Positions 1 to 7,312 of a stretch of DNA of 7,850 nt are shown piece after piece (position 1 is the stretch's first letter; each line of letters begins with the position of its first letter). Source of the stretch: Candidatus Pelagibacter sp. TMED275 (GTDB lineage: Bacteria; Pseudomonadota; Alphaproteobacteria; Pelagibacterales; Pelagibacteraceae); NCBI GenBank assembly GCA_002169255.1, contig NHLU01000005.1, positions 21,517 to 29,366 on the forward strand. The letters are read 5' to 3'. The notes beneath the pieces were generated by a model, which had not been told where the DNA came from, searched no databases, and saw only the letters and a list, made by a program, of their open reading frames with translations. The position numbers were made by a program, and so were the translations under genes.

Positions 1-555
1 GATAACAAAGGCTCATCTGACAAGATATCTTCAGAAATTAATACCATTGCTCAAAACAATGTTGAAAAAAAAGTTAATATTACTAAAAATAAATTTAAAG
101 AGAGAGAAGCAGATGAAACAAAAAATGTAACAATTGGGCAAATAAAAAATATAACTCAAGAAAAAAAAATTAATGAAGATTTTTTCAAAATTGAAACATT
201 CAACGATTTGTTGCAAATATGCACCATTAAAAAAGAGTTAAAACTAAAATATGAATTAGAAAATAACGTAAATCTTGTAAATTTTGAAAATCTAAGAATT
301 GAAATTTCATTTAATGAAAGCCTTGATAAGAGCTTTGTTAAAGATTTATCATTAAAACTTTATGATTGGACTAAACAAAGATGGATTATATCATTTTCTA
401 AACTAAAAGGTGAAATTCCTATTAAAGAAAAAAAGTTTTATGAGAAAGATAAAGCTTTAAAAGAAGCAAAAACTACCAAATTTTATAAAGGGTTTTTAAA
501 AAGCTTTCCAGACGCCGATTTAATATCTACAAGCAAAAAAGATAAAAATGACTGA
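1..555 (+). CDS. dnaX: DNA polymerase III subunit gamma/tau, C-terminal part (5' truncated by window edge)
   Basis: The frame is open from base 1 to a TGA at 553-555, giving 184 residues with no start, so this is the 3' end of a longer gene. The AAA+ ATPase and Zn module of the clamp loader would lie upstream and are not seen. Residues ~1-65 are a low-complexity Lys/Asn/Glu-rich linker. Residues ~66-184 resemble the C-terminal domain of alphaproteobacterial gamma/tau proteins: an amphipathic segment, then LYDWTKQRW followed by a strand (IISFSK), and a final FPDADLI that matches the usual FPGA-x-I ending. DnaX is the clamp-loader motor; its C-terminal domain is where tau contacts the polymerase core in better-studied species. 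The position directly before ybaB and recR is the classic dnaX-ybaB-recR order and carries much of the identification. A TTG at 208 is internal, not a start. The protein could not be named from the linker alone; confidence rests on domain ending plus synteny. Confidence 0.85.
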   Translation, partial: DNKGSSDKISSEINTIAQNNVEKKVNITKNKFKEREADETKNVTIGQIKNITQEKKINEDFFKIETFNDLLQICTIKKELKLKYELENNVNLVNFENLRIEISFNESLDKSFVKDLSLKLYDWTKQRWIISFSKLKGEIPIKEKKFYEKDKALKEAKTTKFYKGFLKSFPDADLISTSKKDKND

Positions 556-865
556 TTTTTCAAAAATAATTAGTAAAGCCAAAGAGATGGAGAGTCAAAT
601 GAGAGAAAGTCAGGAAAAAATTAAAAATATTACAGCTACAGGAGTATCAGGATCTAGTTCTGTTAAAGTTACAATAAATGGTGATTGGGAAATGATAAAA
701 TTAGAAGTCACTGATGAGACGCTTAAAGAGGATAAGATGATTATAGAAGATTTAATTGTTGCGGCTTACAATAATGCAAGAATAGAATTAAAGTCAAAGA
801 CTAAAGAAGAAATTTCAAAAGCCACTGGTGGATTTGATTTATCTAATATTAAATGGCCATTATAA
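548..865 (+). CDS. ybaB: YbaB/EbfC family nucleoid-associated DNA-binding protein
   Basis: This 105-residue protein has the full length and layout of the YbaB/EbfC family: an N-terminal amphipathic helix rich in Met, Lys and Glu (residues 4-28), a central beta region with TGVSGSSSVKVTINGDWEM (31-49), then the helix with EDLIVAAYNNA (67-77), and the closing ATGGFDLSNIKWPL (92-105), where ATGG is a family hallmark. Family members are dimers that bind DNA and shape the nucleoid; some are linked to RecR-type repair. The ATG at 548 lies inside the end of dnaX (8-bp overlap in another frame), consistent with translational coupling. No Shine-Dalgarno sequence is visible before it, only A-rich sequence. 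That start gives the expected N-terminus, whereas the next Met codons would delete the first helix. It is presumably co-transcribed with dnaX and recR. Confidence 0.93.
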   Translation: MTDFSKIISKAKEMESQMRESQEKIKNITATGVSGSSSVKVTINGDWEMIKLEVTDETLKEDKMIIEDLIVAAYNNARIELKSKTKEEISKATGGFDLSNIKWPL

Positions 866-868
866 AAT

Positions 869-1474
869 ATGGATAACATTAACGAATTAGATAGTTTAAT
901 AAAATTGATATCTAAATTACCAGGTTTGGGTCCAAAATCAGCAAAAAGAATAATACTTAAATTAATAAATAACAGGGAAGAGATAATGTTGCCAATGAGC
1001 GAAACATTATCAAAAATTTATAAAAATGTTTCTAGATGTAAGAATTGTGGAACACTTAAATCAAACTTAGAAGGTTGCCAGAATTGTGAAAATCCAAATA
1101 ATTCTTTCAATAAGATTTGCGTTGTAGAAAATATATCAGATCAATGGAGTATAGAAAACTCAAGCATTTTTAAAGGCTATTTTCATATTTTAGGTGGTAC
1201 GATTTCTTCTTCTACAAATCAAAGGAACGAAGATTTGCTGATACCATCATTAGTTGATAGGGTAAAAAAAGATTCAATTGAAGAAGTAATTATTGCAACT
1301 AGTGCTACTATTGAGGGTCAAACAACTGCCTATTATATTAAAGATAGTTTAAAAAATACTAAAGTTAAAATATCAAAATTAGCACAAGGACTGCCTGTTG
1401 GTGGTGAAATAGAAAACTTAGATGACGGAACTTTATTTTCAGCTTTTAAAAATAGAAAAGAAATCAATAATTAA
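869..1474 (+). CDS. recR: Recombination mediator protein RecR
   Basis: RecR (201 residues, the family's normal size) forms ring-like tetramers that with RecO/RecF load RecA onto single-stranded gaps. The domains appear in order: a helix-hairpin-helix with LPGLGPKSAKRI (17-28); a C4 zinc finger with cysteines 57, 60, 70 and 73; a Toprim domain starting at ICVVEN (83-88, conserved Glu87) and continuing through VIIATSATIEGQTTAYYI (140-157); and the C-terminal segment LAQGLPVGGEIENLDDGTL (171-189), which contains the Walker B-like motif. The TIEGQTTA form resembles alphaproteobacterial RecR. The stretch after LGG (111-124), usually S-P-x-x-G-x-x-P-x-D-L, is degraded to SSSTNQRNEDL, a mild oddity in an otherwise canonical protein. 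It starts 3 bp after the ybaB stop with no Shine-Dalgarno sequence, so coupled translation is likely. Its stop lies 5 bp from the stop of the convergent glcB. Confidence 0.97.
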   Translation: MDNINELDSLIKLISKLPGLGPKSAKRIILKLINNREEIMLPMSETLSKIYKNVSRCKNCGTLKSNLEGCQNCENPNNSFNKICVVENISDQWSIENSSIFKGYFHILGGTISSSTNQRNEDLLIPSLVDRVKKDSIEEVIIATSATIEGQTTAYYIKDSLKNTKVKISKLAQGLPVGGEIENLDDGTLFSAFKNRKEINN

Positions 1475-1479
1475 ATTTT

Positions 1480-3633
1480 TTAAGCTTTTTTAATCAACCT
1501 ATTTAAGTGTAGTATTGGCTCTGTATAACCATTTGGACTTATCTCAGCATGAAAAATTAAATCACAAGCTGCTTTAAAAGCAATTGATTTTTCATAATCT
1601 GGTGACATATTTATATATTTAGGATCATTTTTATTTTGTCTATCAACTATTTTAGCCATTTTTTTTAAAATTTCTAAAACTCTTTTTTTACTGCAAATCC
1701 CATGCTTAATCCAATTACCAATATGTTGTGAAGAAATTCTAAGAGTTGCTCTATCTTCCATTAACTCAATATCATTAATATCTGGAACTTTTGAACAACC
1801 AACAGACTGATCTATCCATCGAACAACGTAACCTAAAATACTTTGTGCAGAGTTAGAAATCTCAGTATTAATTTCTTCTATAGACCAATCAGGTTTTTTA
1901 GCAGTTGGTATTGTAAGTAAGTCTTTTAAATTTGATTTACTATTTTTTTCAAGGATTTTTTTATGAACTTTAAAAACATCAACTTCATGATAATGTAAGG
2001 AATGAAGCGCAGCAGCTGTAGGACTTGGAACCCATGCACAGTTTGCACCAGCTAACGGATGCGAAATTTTTTGTTCCATCATTTCAGCCATTAAATCAGG
2101 CATAGCAAACATACCTTTTCCTATTTGAGCAATACCTGAAAAACCACATTTTAATCCCACTTCCACATTATTATTTTCATAAGCTTTTATCCATTTAGTC
2201 TCTTTCATTTCTCCTTTTTTAATCATAGGTCCAGCATTATTACTTGTGTGTATTTCATCTCCAGTCCTGTCAAGAAAACCTGTATTTTGAAAAGCTATCC
2301 TATCTTTTAGAATTCTCACACATTCTTTAAGGTTCACAGATGTACGCCTTTCCTCGTCCATGAGTCCAATTTTTACAGTATTTTTTTCAAGCTTTAATAA
2401 TTTTTCTACATGCTCAAAAATCTCGTTTGTAAATTGACATTCATCTGGACCATGCATCTTAGGTTTTACAATATAAATCGAACCATTCTTTGAGTTTTTG
2501 CTTTTCTTTAAATCATGCAATGCGCAAGCAACAGTTATAAATGAGTCCATTATACCTTCTGGAATTTCAGAACCATCTTTTAAAAGAATTGCGGAATTTG
2601 TCATCAGATGACCAACATTTCTACATAATAATAATGATCTACCTTTTAGTCTAAATTCTTTACCATCAGGAGAATTATATTTTCTATCGGGATTTAATTT
2701 TCTTATATAAATTTTACCAGATTTAACAAAGCTAGTTTGCAAGTTACCTTTCATTAATCCAAGCCAATTTCTATAGCCTAAAACTTTGTCTTCGGCATCT
2801 ACCGCTGCTACCGAGTCCTCATGATCGCAGATTGTAGTAACTGCAGACTCAACTATAATATCACTAATACCAGCGGGATCACTTTTAGCACTGAATGCAT
2901 TTGGGTTAATTATTATTTCAATATGAAGATTATTATTTTTTAATATTACTGCTTCAGGCTGTTCTGGATTGCCTCTATATCCAACAAATTTTTCTTTTTC
3001 TTTTAATTCGATTTTCTTATTATAAGTGTGTAGGATCAGTTTCTTTTCAGTTATAGTAATTTTATTGACATTCTTCCATGATTCTGGCTCTATTGAAAAA
3101 TAATTATCTAAGAATTTTTTAGTATATTTTATTACCTCTAATCCTCTCTCTGGATCATATCTTTCACTTCCATACTCTTCAGACTCAATGATATTACTTC
3201 CATATAAACTGTCATACAAACTTACCCATCTTGCATTTGCAGCATTCAAAATAAATCTTGCATTCGAAACAGGACAAACAAGCTGAGGAGCACATATTTT
3301 AGAAATTTCATAATCGACATTTTTTGTATTAATTTTAAAATCTTTTCCCTCTTTTTTTAAGTAATCAATCTTGTAGAGAAATTTTTCATATTCCGAGGGA
3401 ACAAACTTTTCCTTCTGTCTGCTCTTATGCCAGTCATCTATTTGCTGTTGTAATTTTTCTCTTTTTTCTATTAAGATTTTATTTTTAGGCGCTAAAAAAT
3501 GAACTGAATCATTAAAACCATCCCAAAATTCGTTTATTCCTATATCTGTAGCTGGTAAAACTTCTGTATTAATAAAATCAAATAGCTTTTCTGATATTGT
3601 TAAATTTTTGATTTTTACGTATTCTTCTCTCAT
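1480..3633 (-). CDS. glcB: Malate synthase G
   Basis: Malate synthase condenses glyoxylate with acetyl-CoA to give malate and CoA in the cytoplasm (glyoxylate shunt and glycolate/glyoxylate assimilation). At 717 residues it is the long monomeric isoform G (E. coli enzyme 723), not the shorter isoform A. Active-site residues fall almost at E. coli numbering: Arg338 in LLLCRNVGH, the Mg ligands Glu427 in GLMDEERRTS and Asp455 in NTGFLDRTGDEIHT, and the catalytic base Asp627 (E. coli Asp631) in LMEDRATLRISSQH. The acetyl-CoA pocket motif WVPSPTAAALHSLHYHEVDV (534-553) and VGCSKVPDI (611-619) are present, so it should be active. The ATG at 3631-3633 gives the expected N-terminus; no Shine-Dalgarno sequence precedes it, but a perfect TATAAT lies about 10 bases upstream. 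It is convergent with recR and divergent from accA, so it is a single-gene transcription unit. Confidence 0.98.
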   Translation of the reverse strand: MREEYVKIKNLTISEKLFDFINTEVLPATDIGINEFWDGFNDSVHFLAPKNKILIEKREKLQQQIDDWHKSRQKEKFVPSEYEKFLYKIDYLKKEGKDFKINTKNVDYEISKICAPQLVCPVSNARFILNAANARWVSLYDSLYGSNIIESEEYGSERYDPERGLEVIKYTKKFLDNYFSIEPESWKNVNKITITEKKLILHTYNKKIELKEKEKFVGYRGNPEQPEAVILKNNNLHIEIIINPNAFSAKSDPAGISDIIVESAVTTICDHEDSVAAVDAEDKVLGYRNWLGLMKGNLQTSFVKSGKIYIRKLNPDRKYNSPDGKEFRLKGRSLLLCRNVGHLMTNSAILLKDGSEIPEGIMDSFITVACALHDLKKSKNSKNGSIYIVKPKMHGPDECQFTNEIFEHVEKLLKLEKNTVKIGLMDEERRTSVNLKECVRILKDRIAFQNTGFLDRTGDEIHTSNNAGPMIKKGEMKETKWIKAYENNNVEVGLKCGFSGIAQIGKGMFAMPDLMAEMMEQKISHPLAGANCAWVPSPTAAALHSLHYHEVDVFKVHKKILEKNSKSNLKDLLTIPTAKKPDWSIEEINTEISNSAQSILGYVVRWIDQSVGCSKVPDINDIELMEDRATLRISSQHIGNWIKHGICSKKRVLEILKKMAKIVDRQNKNDPKYINMSPDYEKSIAFKAACDLIFHAEISPNGYTEPILHLNRLIKKA

Positions 3634-3691
3634 AATTAAAATTATTATAACATTTTATTGCCTTTATTTTAAAATATTACAATAAATTATT
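3634..3691. promoter_or_regulatory. Divergent glcB/accA promoter gap
   Basis: These 58 bp must hold the start signals for both glcB (-) and accA (+). On the minus strand a perfect TATAAT lies at 3649-3644, with a weak TTAAAA (4 of 6 matches to TTGACA) 17 bp upstream at 3672-3667. On the plus strand TACAAT at 3678-3683 is the best -10 candidate, without a convincing -35 box. Both -10 boxes sit 8-10 bases from their start codons, which would put transcription starts within a few bases of the ATGs. A perfect palindrome TATTTTAAAATA (3665-3676) lies between them, but in DNA this A/T-rich it may be chance. No ribosome binding site or riboswitch is visible. In such AT-rich sequence TATAAT-like boxes are common by chance, so these calls are tentative. 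Confidence 0.35.
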
Positions 3692-4783
3692 ATGAATAAA
3701 TATTTAGAATTTGAAAAAAATATCGAAAAACTTGAAGATGAGTTAAAAAACCTTAAGGATCCATTTAATAATGAGGGTTTGACTAAAGTTGAGACTGAAA
3801 AAATTACAATTCTAGAAAATGAAATTGATGAAAAACTTAAAAAAATTTATCAAAATTTAAATCCATGGGAGAAAACACAAGTAGCAAGACACGAAGATAG
3901 ACCAAAGGCTAATTTTTTTATAAATCAATTGTTTGAGGACTTTGTTCCCTTGGAGGGAGATAGATTTTATTCAGAGGATAAATCAATAACCACTGGTTTC
4001 GCAAAGTTTAATAATATCTCAGTCCTAGTTCTTGGTCAGGAAAAAGGTGAGGATCTAAATACTAGAATTGAGAAAAATTTTGGAATGATGAGGCCAGAAG
4101 GTTATAGAAAATCTGTAAGATTAATGAAATTAGCTGATAAATTTAATATTCCAATTATAATTTTTATCGACACACCTGGAGCTTACCCTGGTGCAGGAGC
4201 GGAGGAAAGAGGCCAAGCAGAGGCAATTGCAAAATCTATACAGTGTAGTATGGAAATTAAAGTTCCAACAATTTCAGTTATTATTGGTGAAGGAGGTTCA
4301 GGAGGAGCAATCGCTTTAGCATCTTCAAATAAAGTTTTGATGCTTGAGAATGCAATATATTCTGTGATATCTCCAGAAGGATGTGCAACAATTTTATGGA
4401 GAGATCCGAGTAAAACATTACAAGCTGCCACTGCAATGAAGTTATCGGCAAATGATTTGTTAAAATTAGGTATTATTGATGAAATAATATTAGAGCCTTC
4501 TGGCGGAGCCCATAGAAATAAATATGAAATATGTAAAAATATTAAAATATCACTAGAAAAAAATCTGCTTGAAATGTTACAAAAAACTAGGGAAGAAAAT
4601 TTTCTGCATAGAAAAAATAAATTTTTGTCAATTGGTAGACAAAAGGGTTTTCAAGGAAAATTACAGGACAATACTTTAATAATTAAACAAAAATTTTATG
4701 ATAATTATTTTATTATATTAAAAAAATATAAATATTACATAATTTTGTTTCTTTTATGTTTTTTGATAGTATCACTCTTATAA
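3692..4783 (+). CDS. accA: Acetyl-CoA carboxylase carboxyltransferase subunit alpha
   Basis: AccA and AccD form the alpha2-beta2 carboxyltransferase that moves CO2 from carboxybiotin to acetyl-CoA, making malonyl-CoA, the first committed step of fatty-acid synthesis. The N-terminus (YLEFEKNIEKLEDELKNL, 4-21) is the usual coiled-coil opening. The crotonase-fold core carries NPWEKTQVARHEDRP (57-71), NFGMMRPEGYRKSVRLMKLA (129-148), IDTPGAYPGAGAEERGQAEA (159-178), GEGGSGGAIAL (199-209, the two Gly-Gly oxyanion-type turns), YSVISPEGCATILW (223-236) and EPSGGAHRN (268-276). The family normally ends near KFLSIG (310-315) at about 315-320 residues. Here it runs 363, with an added tail of ~45 residues ending in a hydrophobic helix. 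The ATG at 3692 has no Shine-Dalgarno sequence. The stop is immediately after the complement of the secA stop, so the genes overlap tail to tail by 6 bp. AccD is not in the window. Confidence 0.97.
   Translation: MNKYLEFEKNIEKLEDELKNLKDPFNNEGLTKVETEKITILENEIDEKLKKIYQNLNPWEKTQVARHEDRPKANFFINQLFEDFVPLEGDRFYSEDKSITTGFAKFNNISVLVLGQEKGEDLNTRIEKNFGMMRPEGYRKSVRLMKLADKFNIPIIIFIDTPGAYPGAGAEERGQAEAIAKSIQCSMEIKVPTISVIIGEGGSGGAIALASSNKVLMLENAIYSVISPEGCATILWRDPSKTLQAATAMKLSANDLLKLGIIDEIILEPSGGAHRNKYEICKNIKISLEKNLLEMLQKTREENFLHRKNKFLSIGRQKGFQGKLQDNTLIIKQKFYDNYFIILKKYKYYIILFLLCFLIVSLL
4733..4780 (+). other. Putative C-terminal membrane helix of AccA
   Basis: AccA residues 348-363 (YYIILFLLCFLIVSLL) form an uninterrupted hydrophobic stretch of 16 residues at the extreme C-terminus. 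It is preceded by basic residues Lys344, Lys345 and Lys347 and by a 25-residue polar/aromatic linker (320-345). This has the layout of a tail anchor with its positive flank on the cytoplasmic side. The segment is rather short for a full membrane crossing unless Y346-Y349 contribute. It lies outside the conserved AccA fold. It could equally be a non-functional read-on after loss of an older stop codon, since AT-rich DNA readily encodes Ile/Leu/Phe runs. The composition is seen directly; the membrane role is inference. Confidence 0.5.
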
Positions 4784-7312
4784 TGCTCCATGACAAAATT
4801 TAAATTTTTTTCCTGACCCACAATAACATTTTTCATTTCTTCCCAACTTTTTAACTGAACTATTACTTTCTATTTTTGATTTATTTTCTTCTACGCTTTT
4901 TTCGATTAAGGTTAAATTAATTAGTAATTTTACTAAATCTGTTTTGATTTTCTCTAAAAGATTTGTAAATAAACTAAAAGCCTCTTTCTTGTATTCCACA
5001 AGAGGATCACGCTGACCATAGGATCTTAGACCAATTACCTGTCTTAGCTGTTCTAAGTATTGAATATGTGACTTCCAATTACTATCAATAACTTGTAAAA
5101 AAATTCTTTTTTCAATTTCTTCAGCGCTATTTTTGCCTAAAAATTCTATTCTTTCATCTCTTTTTTTGTTGAATTTTTTTAAGACTAGATTTTCAAAATC
5201 ATTATCGCTACTCCTCATTAATTCTTTTTGTTCTTCTTCACTGAAACTTTTACCAAAAATAGTTTTAATACTATTTTCAAAATTATTTTCTTTAATTTTA
5301 GATAATTGATTTTGTTTAGTAATTAGTAGGTCTTTATTAATTTCATTTAAAAATTTATTAGAATAATCAAATATACTTCTATTAGTAATAATTTCTGATC
5401 TTTGTCCAAAAATTACTTGTCGCTGATCATTTAAAACATTATCAAATTTAAGAAGTGATTTTCTAATATCAAAATTTCTAGACTCAACTTTTTGTTGTGC
5501 TCTTTCCAGAGCCTTGTTTATCCATGGATGATCTATACTTTCCCCATCTTTTAGTCCCAACTTCTCTAACATTTTATTCATAGAATCCGAGCCAAAAATT
5601 CTCATTAAATCATCTTCCAGACTTACATAAAAAATGGAACTTCCTTCATCACCCTGTCTTCCTGATCTACCTCTAGCCTGATTGTCAACTCTCCTAGACT
5701 CCATTCTTTCTGTGCCCAAAACAAATAAACCACCAAGTGATTTTATTTTGTTTTTGTCCTGTATTATGTTCATATTTTCTGAATCATTTTTTTTGCCTCC
5801 AAGCTGAATATCTACCCCTCTACCAGATATACTAGTAGTAATTATAACTGAATGCTCTTTACCAGCATTTGCTATAATCTCAGCTTCCTTTTCATGGTTC
5901 TTTGCATTTAAAACTATGTGATTAACCTTTTTATCATTTAAAAGTTTAGAGTAAATTTCTGATTTATTTATACTTGATGTAAAAATTAATATTGGTTGGC
6001 CTTTCTCATTAATATTTTTAACTTTTTCAATAATCGCATAATTTTTTTCTTTTTCTGTTCTAAAAATTTGATCATTAAAATCTTCTCTAATCATTTTTTT
6101 GTTTGTTGGAATGCTTACAACATTTAAATTATAAATTTCAAAAAATTCCTCAGACTCTGTTAACGCAGTTCCAGTACATCCAGTTAATTTTTTATACATC
6201 TTAAAATAGTTTTGGTAAGTTGTTGATGCAAGTGTTTGGTTTTCAATTTGTATAGCAATATTTTCTTTTGCTTCAAGTGCTTGGTGCAATCCATCGCCAT
6301 ATCGTCTGCCTTCTAAAATTCTCCCAGTAAGTTCATCTATTATTTTAAGATTATCGTCCTGAATTATATAATCTTTACCCTTCTTAAATAAATGGATAGC
6401 TCTTAAAGATTGGTTTACTAAATGAACCAAACTCAGGTTTTCAGGATCATAAAAGTTATTATTTTTAAGAGCCCCACTCATCGAAAGTAAATTTTCAATT
6501 TTATCAATACCTCTGTTTGTCAAAAGCGTATTTTTTTCTTTTTCATCAACTTCGTAGTCTTCCACACTGAGACTTTTTACAACTTTATCTATAGCTCTAT
6601 ATTGGTCTGATCTATTTTCAGCAGCTCCTGAGATTATTAGTGGTGTTCTGGCTTCGTCAATTAAACAGGAGTCTATTTCGTCTACAATTGCGAATTCATG
6701 ACCTCTTTGCACCATTTCAGATGTTGCGTATTTCATATTATCTCTTAAATAATCAAAACCCAATTCACTATTGGTAGCGTATGTTATATCGCAATTATAA
6801 TTAATTTTCCTTTCAGCATCACTCTGATCGTTATTTATAAAGCCAGCACTTAAACCTAAAAAATTATAAACTTTACTCATATTAAAGCAGTCTCTTTTAG
6901 CAAGGTAATCATTGACTGTTACTACGTGCACACCTTTATTTCTTAGTGCATTTAAATATGCAGCCAATGTGATAGTAAGGGTCTTTCCTTCTCCTGTTTT
7001 CATCTCTGCAATTTTGCCTTCGTGTAGCACAATTCCCCCCATTAATTGAACATCAAAAGGTCTTTCTCCCAAAACTCTTCTTGAAGCTTCTCTCGCTAAA
7101 GCAAAGGCCTCAGGAAGAATAAGATCAATTCTCTTACTTTTGTTTAGACTTTCTTTTAATTCGTTCGTTTTTTGAGAAAATTCTTCATCTTTTGTATTTT
7201 TTAAACCTTGCTCTAAATTATTTATTTTTTGGACTGTTTTTTTTAAACGATCAATTTCCCTTTGGTTAGGAGATTTAATAATTCTAGATATTAGATTTAA
7301 GGGGTTCAACAT
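4778..7312 (-). CDS. secA: Preprotein translocase ATPase SecA
   Basis: SecA is the cytoplasmic/peripheral-membrane ATPase that pushes unfolded preproteins through SecYEG. At 844 residues it is a complete, compact SecA. Order: NBD1 with Q-motif region RPFDVQLMGGIVLHEG (84-99), Walker A MKTGEGKT (104-111), VTVNDYLAKRD (131-141) and Walker B VDEIDSCLIDEARTPLI (210-226); the preprotein cross-linking domain (~230-375); NBD2 with GTALTESEEF (381-390), motif V-like SGRGVDIQLGG (496-506) and motif VI ESRRVDNQARGRSGRQGD (538-555); helical scaffold/two-helix finger with LRQVIGLRSYGQRDPLVEYK (756-775), an alphaproteobacterial-looking version; and the C-terminal zinc finger CYCGSGKKFKFCH (Cys829, 831, 840, His841) that binds SecB/ribosomes. 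Motif V differs from the usual ATNMAGRGTDI. The ATG at 7310-7312 gives the standard LNPLNLISRII opening; only an A-rich AAGAAA precedes it. It is a single-gene unit, divergent from argJ and overlapping the end of accA. Confidence 0.98.
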   Translation of the reverse strand: MLNPLNLISRIIKSPNQREIDRLKKTVQKINNLEQGLKNTKDEEFSQKTNELKESLNKSKRIDLILPEAFALAREASRRVLGERPFDVQLMGGIVLHEGKIAEMKTGEGKTLTITLAAYLNALRNKGVHVVTVNDYLAKRDCFNMSKVYNFLGLSAGFINNDQSDAERKINYNCDITYATNSELGFDYLRDNMKYATSEMVQRGHEFAIVDEIDSCLIDEARTPLIISGAAENRSDQYRAIDKVVKSLSVEDYEVDEKEKNTLLTNRGIDKIENLLSMSGALKNNNFYDPENLSLVHLVNQSLRAIHLFKKGKDYIIQDDNLKIIDELTGRILEGRRYGDGLHQALEAKENIAIQIENQTLASTTYQNYFKMYKKLTGCTGTALTESEEFFEIYNLNVVSIPTNKKMIREDFNDQIFRTEKEKNYAIIEKVKNINEKGQPILIFTSSINKSEIYSKLLNDKKVNHIVLNAKNHEKEAEIIANAGKEHSVIITTSISGRGVDIQLGGKKNDSENMNIIQDKNKIKSLGGLFVLGTERMESRRVDNQARGRSGRQGDEGSSIFYVSLEDDLMRIFGSDSMNKMLEKLGLKDGESIDHPWINKALERAQQKVESRNFDIRKSLLKFDNVLNDQRQVIFGQRSEIITNRSIFDYSNKFLNEINKDLLITKQNQLSKIKENNFENSIKTIFGKSFSEEEQKELMRSSDNDFENLVLKKFNKKRDERIEFLGKNSAEEIEKRIFLQVIDSNWKSHIQYLEQLRQVIGLRSYGQRDPLVEYKKEAFSLFTNLLEKIKTDLVKLLINLTLIEKSVEENKSKIESNSSVKKLGRNEKCYCGSGKKFKFCHGAL

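Noticed and set aside
31..216. Open minus-strand frame of 61 codons, Phe/Ile-rich
   Set aside because: It is antisense to the Lys/Asn-rich linker of dnaX; the complement of AAA/AAT-rich codons automatically reads as Phe/Ile. It has no family resemblance or start signal.
208..555. Separate small protein starting at TTG 208
   Set aside because: The same frame is open back to base 1 without a stop, and the C-terminal domain matches DnaX, so the TTG is an internal Leu codon.
1472..1494. AAGCTT-centred repeat at the recR/glcB junction, considered as a bidirectional terminator
   Set aside because: The possible stem is too short and A/T-rich, and it overlaps the glcB stop and Lys codons; no convincing hairpin.
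4183..4431. Open minus-strand frame of 82 codons inside accA
   Set aside because: It lies wholly antisense to the most conserved part of AccA (TPGAYPG to ILW), where codon constraint explains the lack of stops.
4764..4774. Palindrome TGATA-G-TATCA near the end of accA, as a possible terminator or operator
   Set aside because: The single-base loop makes a weak hairpin with no GC stem or adjacent T-run in the right place, and it lies inside the accA tail codons.
4795..4808. Perfect 14-bp palindrome AAAATTTAAATTTT at the secA 3' end
   Set aside because: It is made only of A/T inside the Lys/Phe-rich zinc-finger codons of secA; expected by chance at this base composition.
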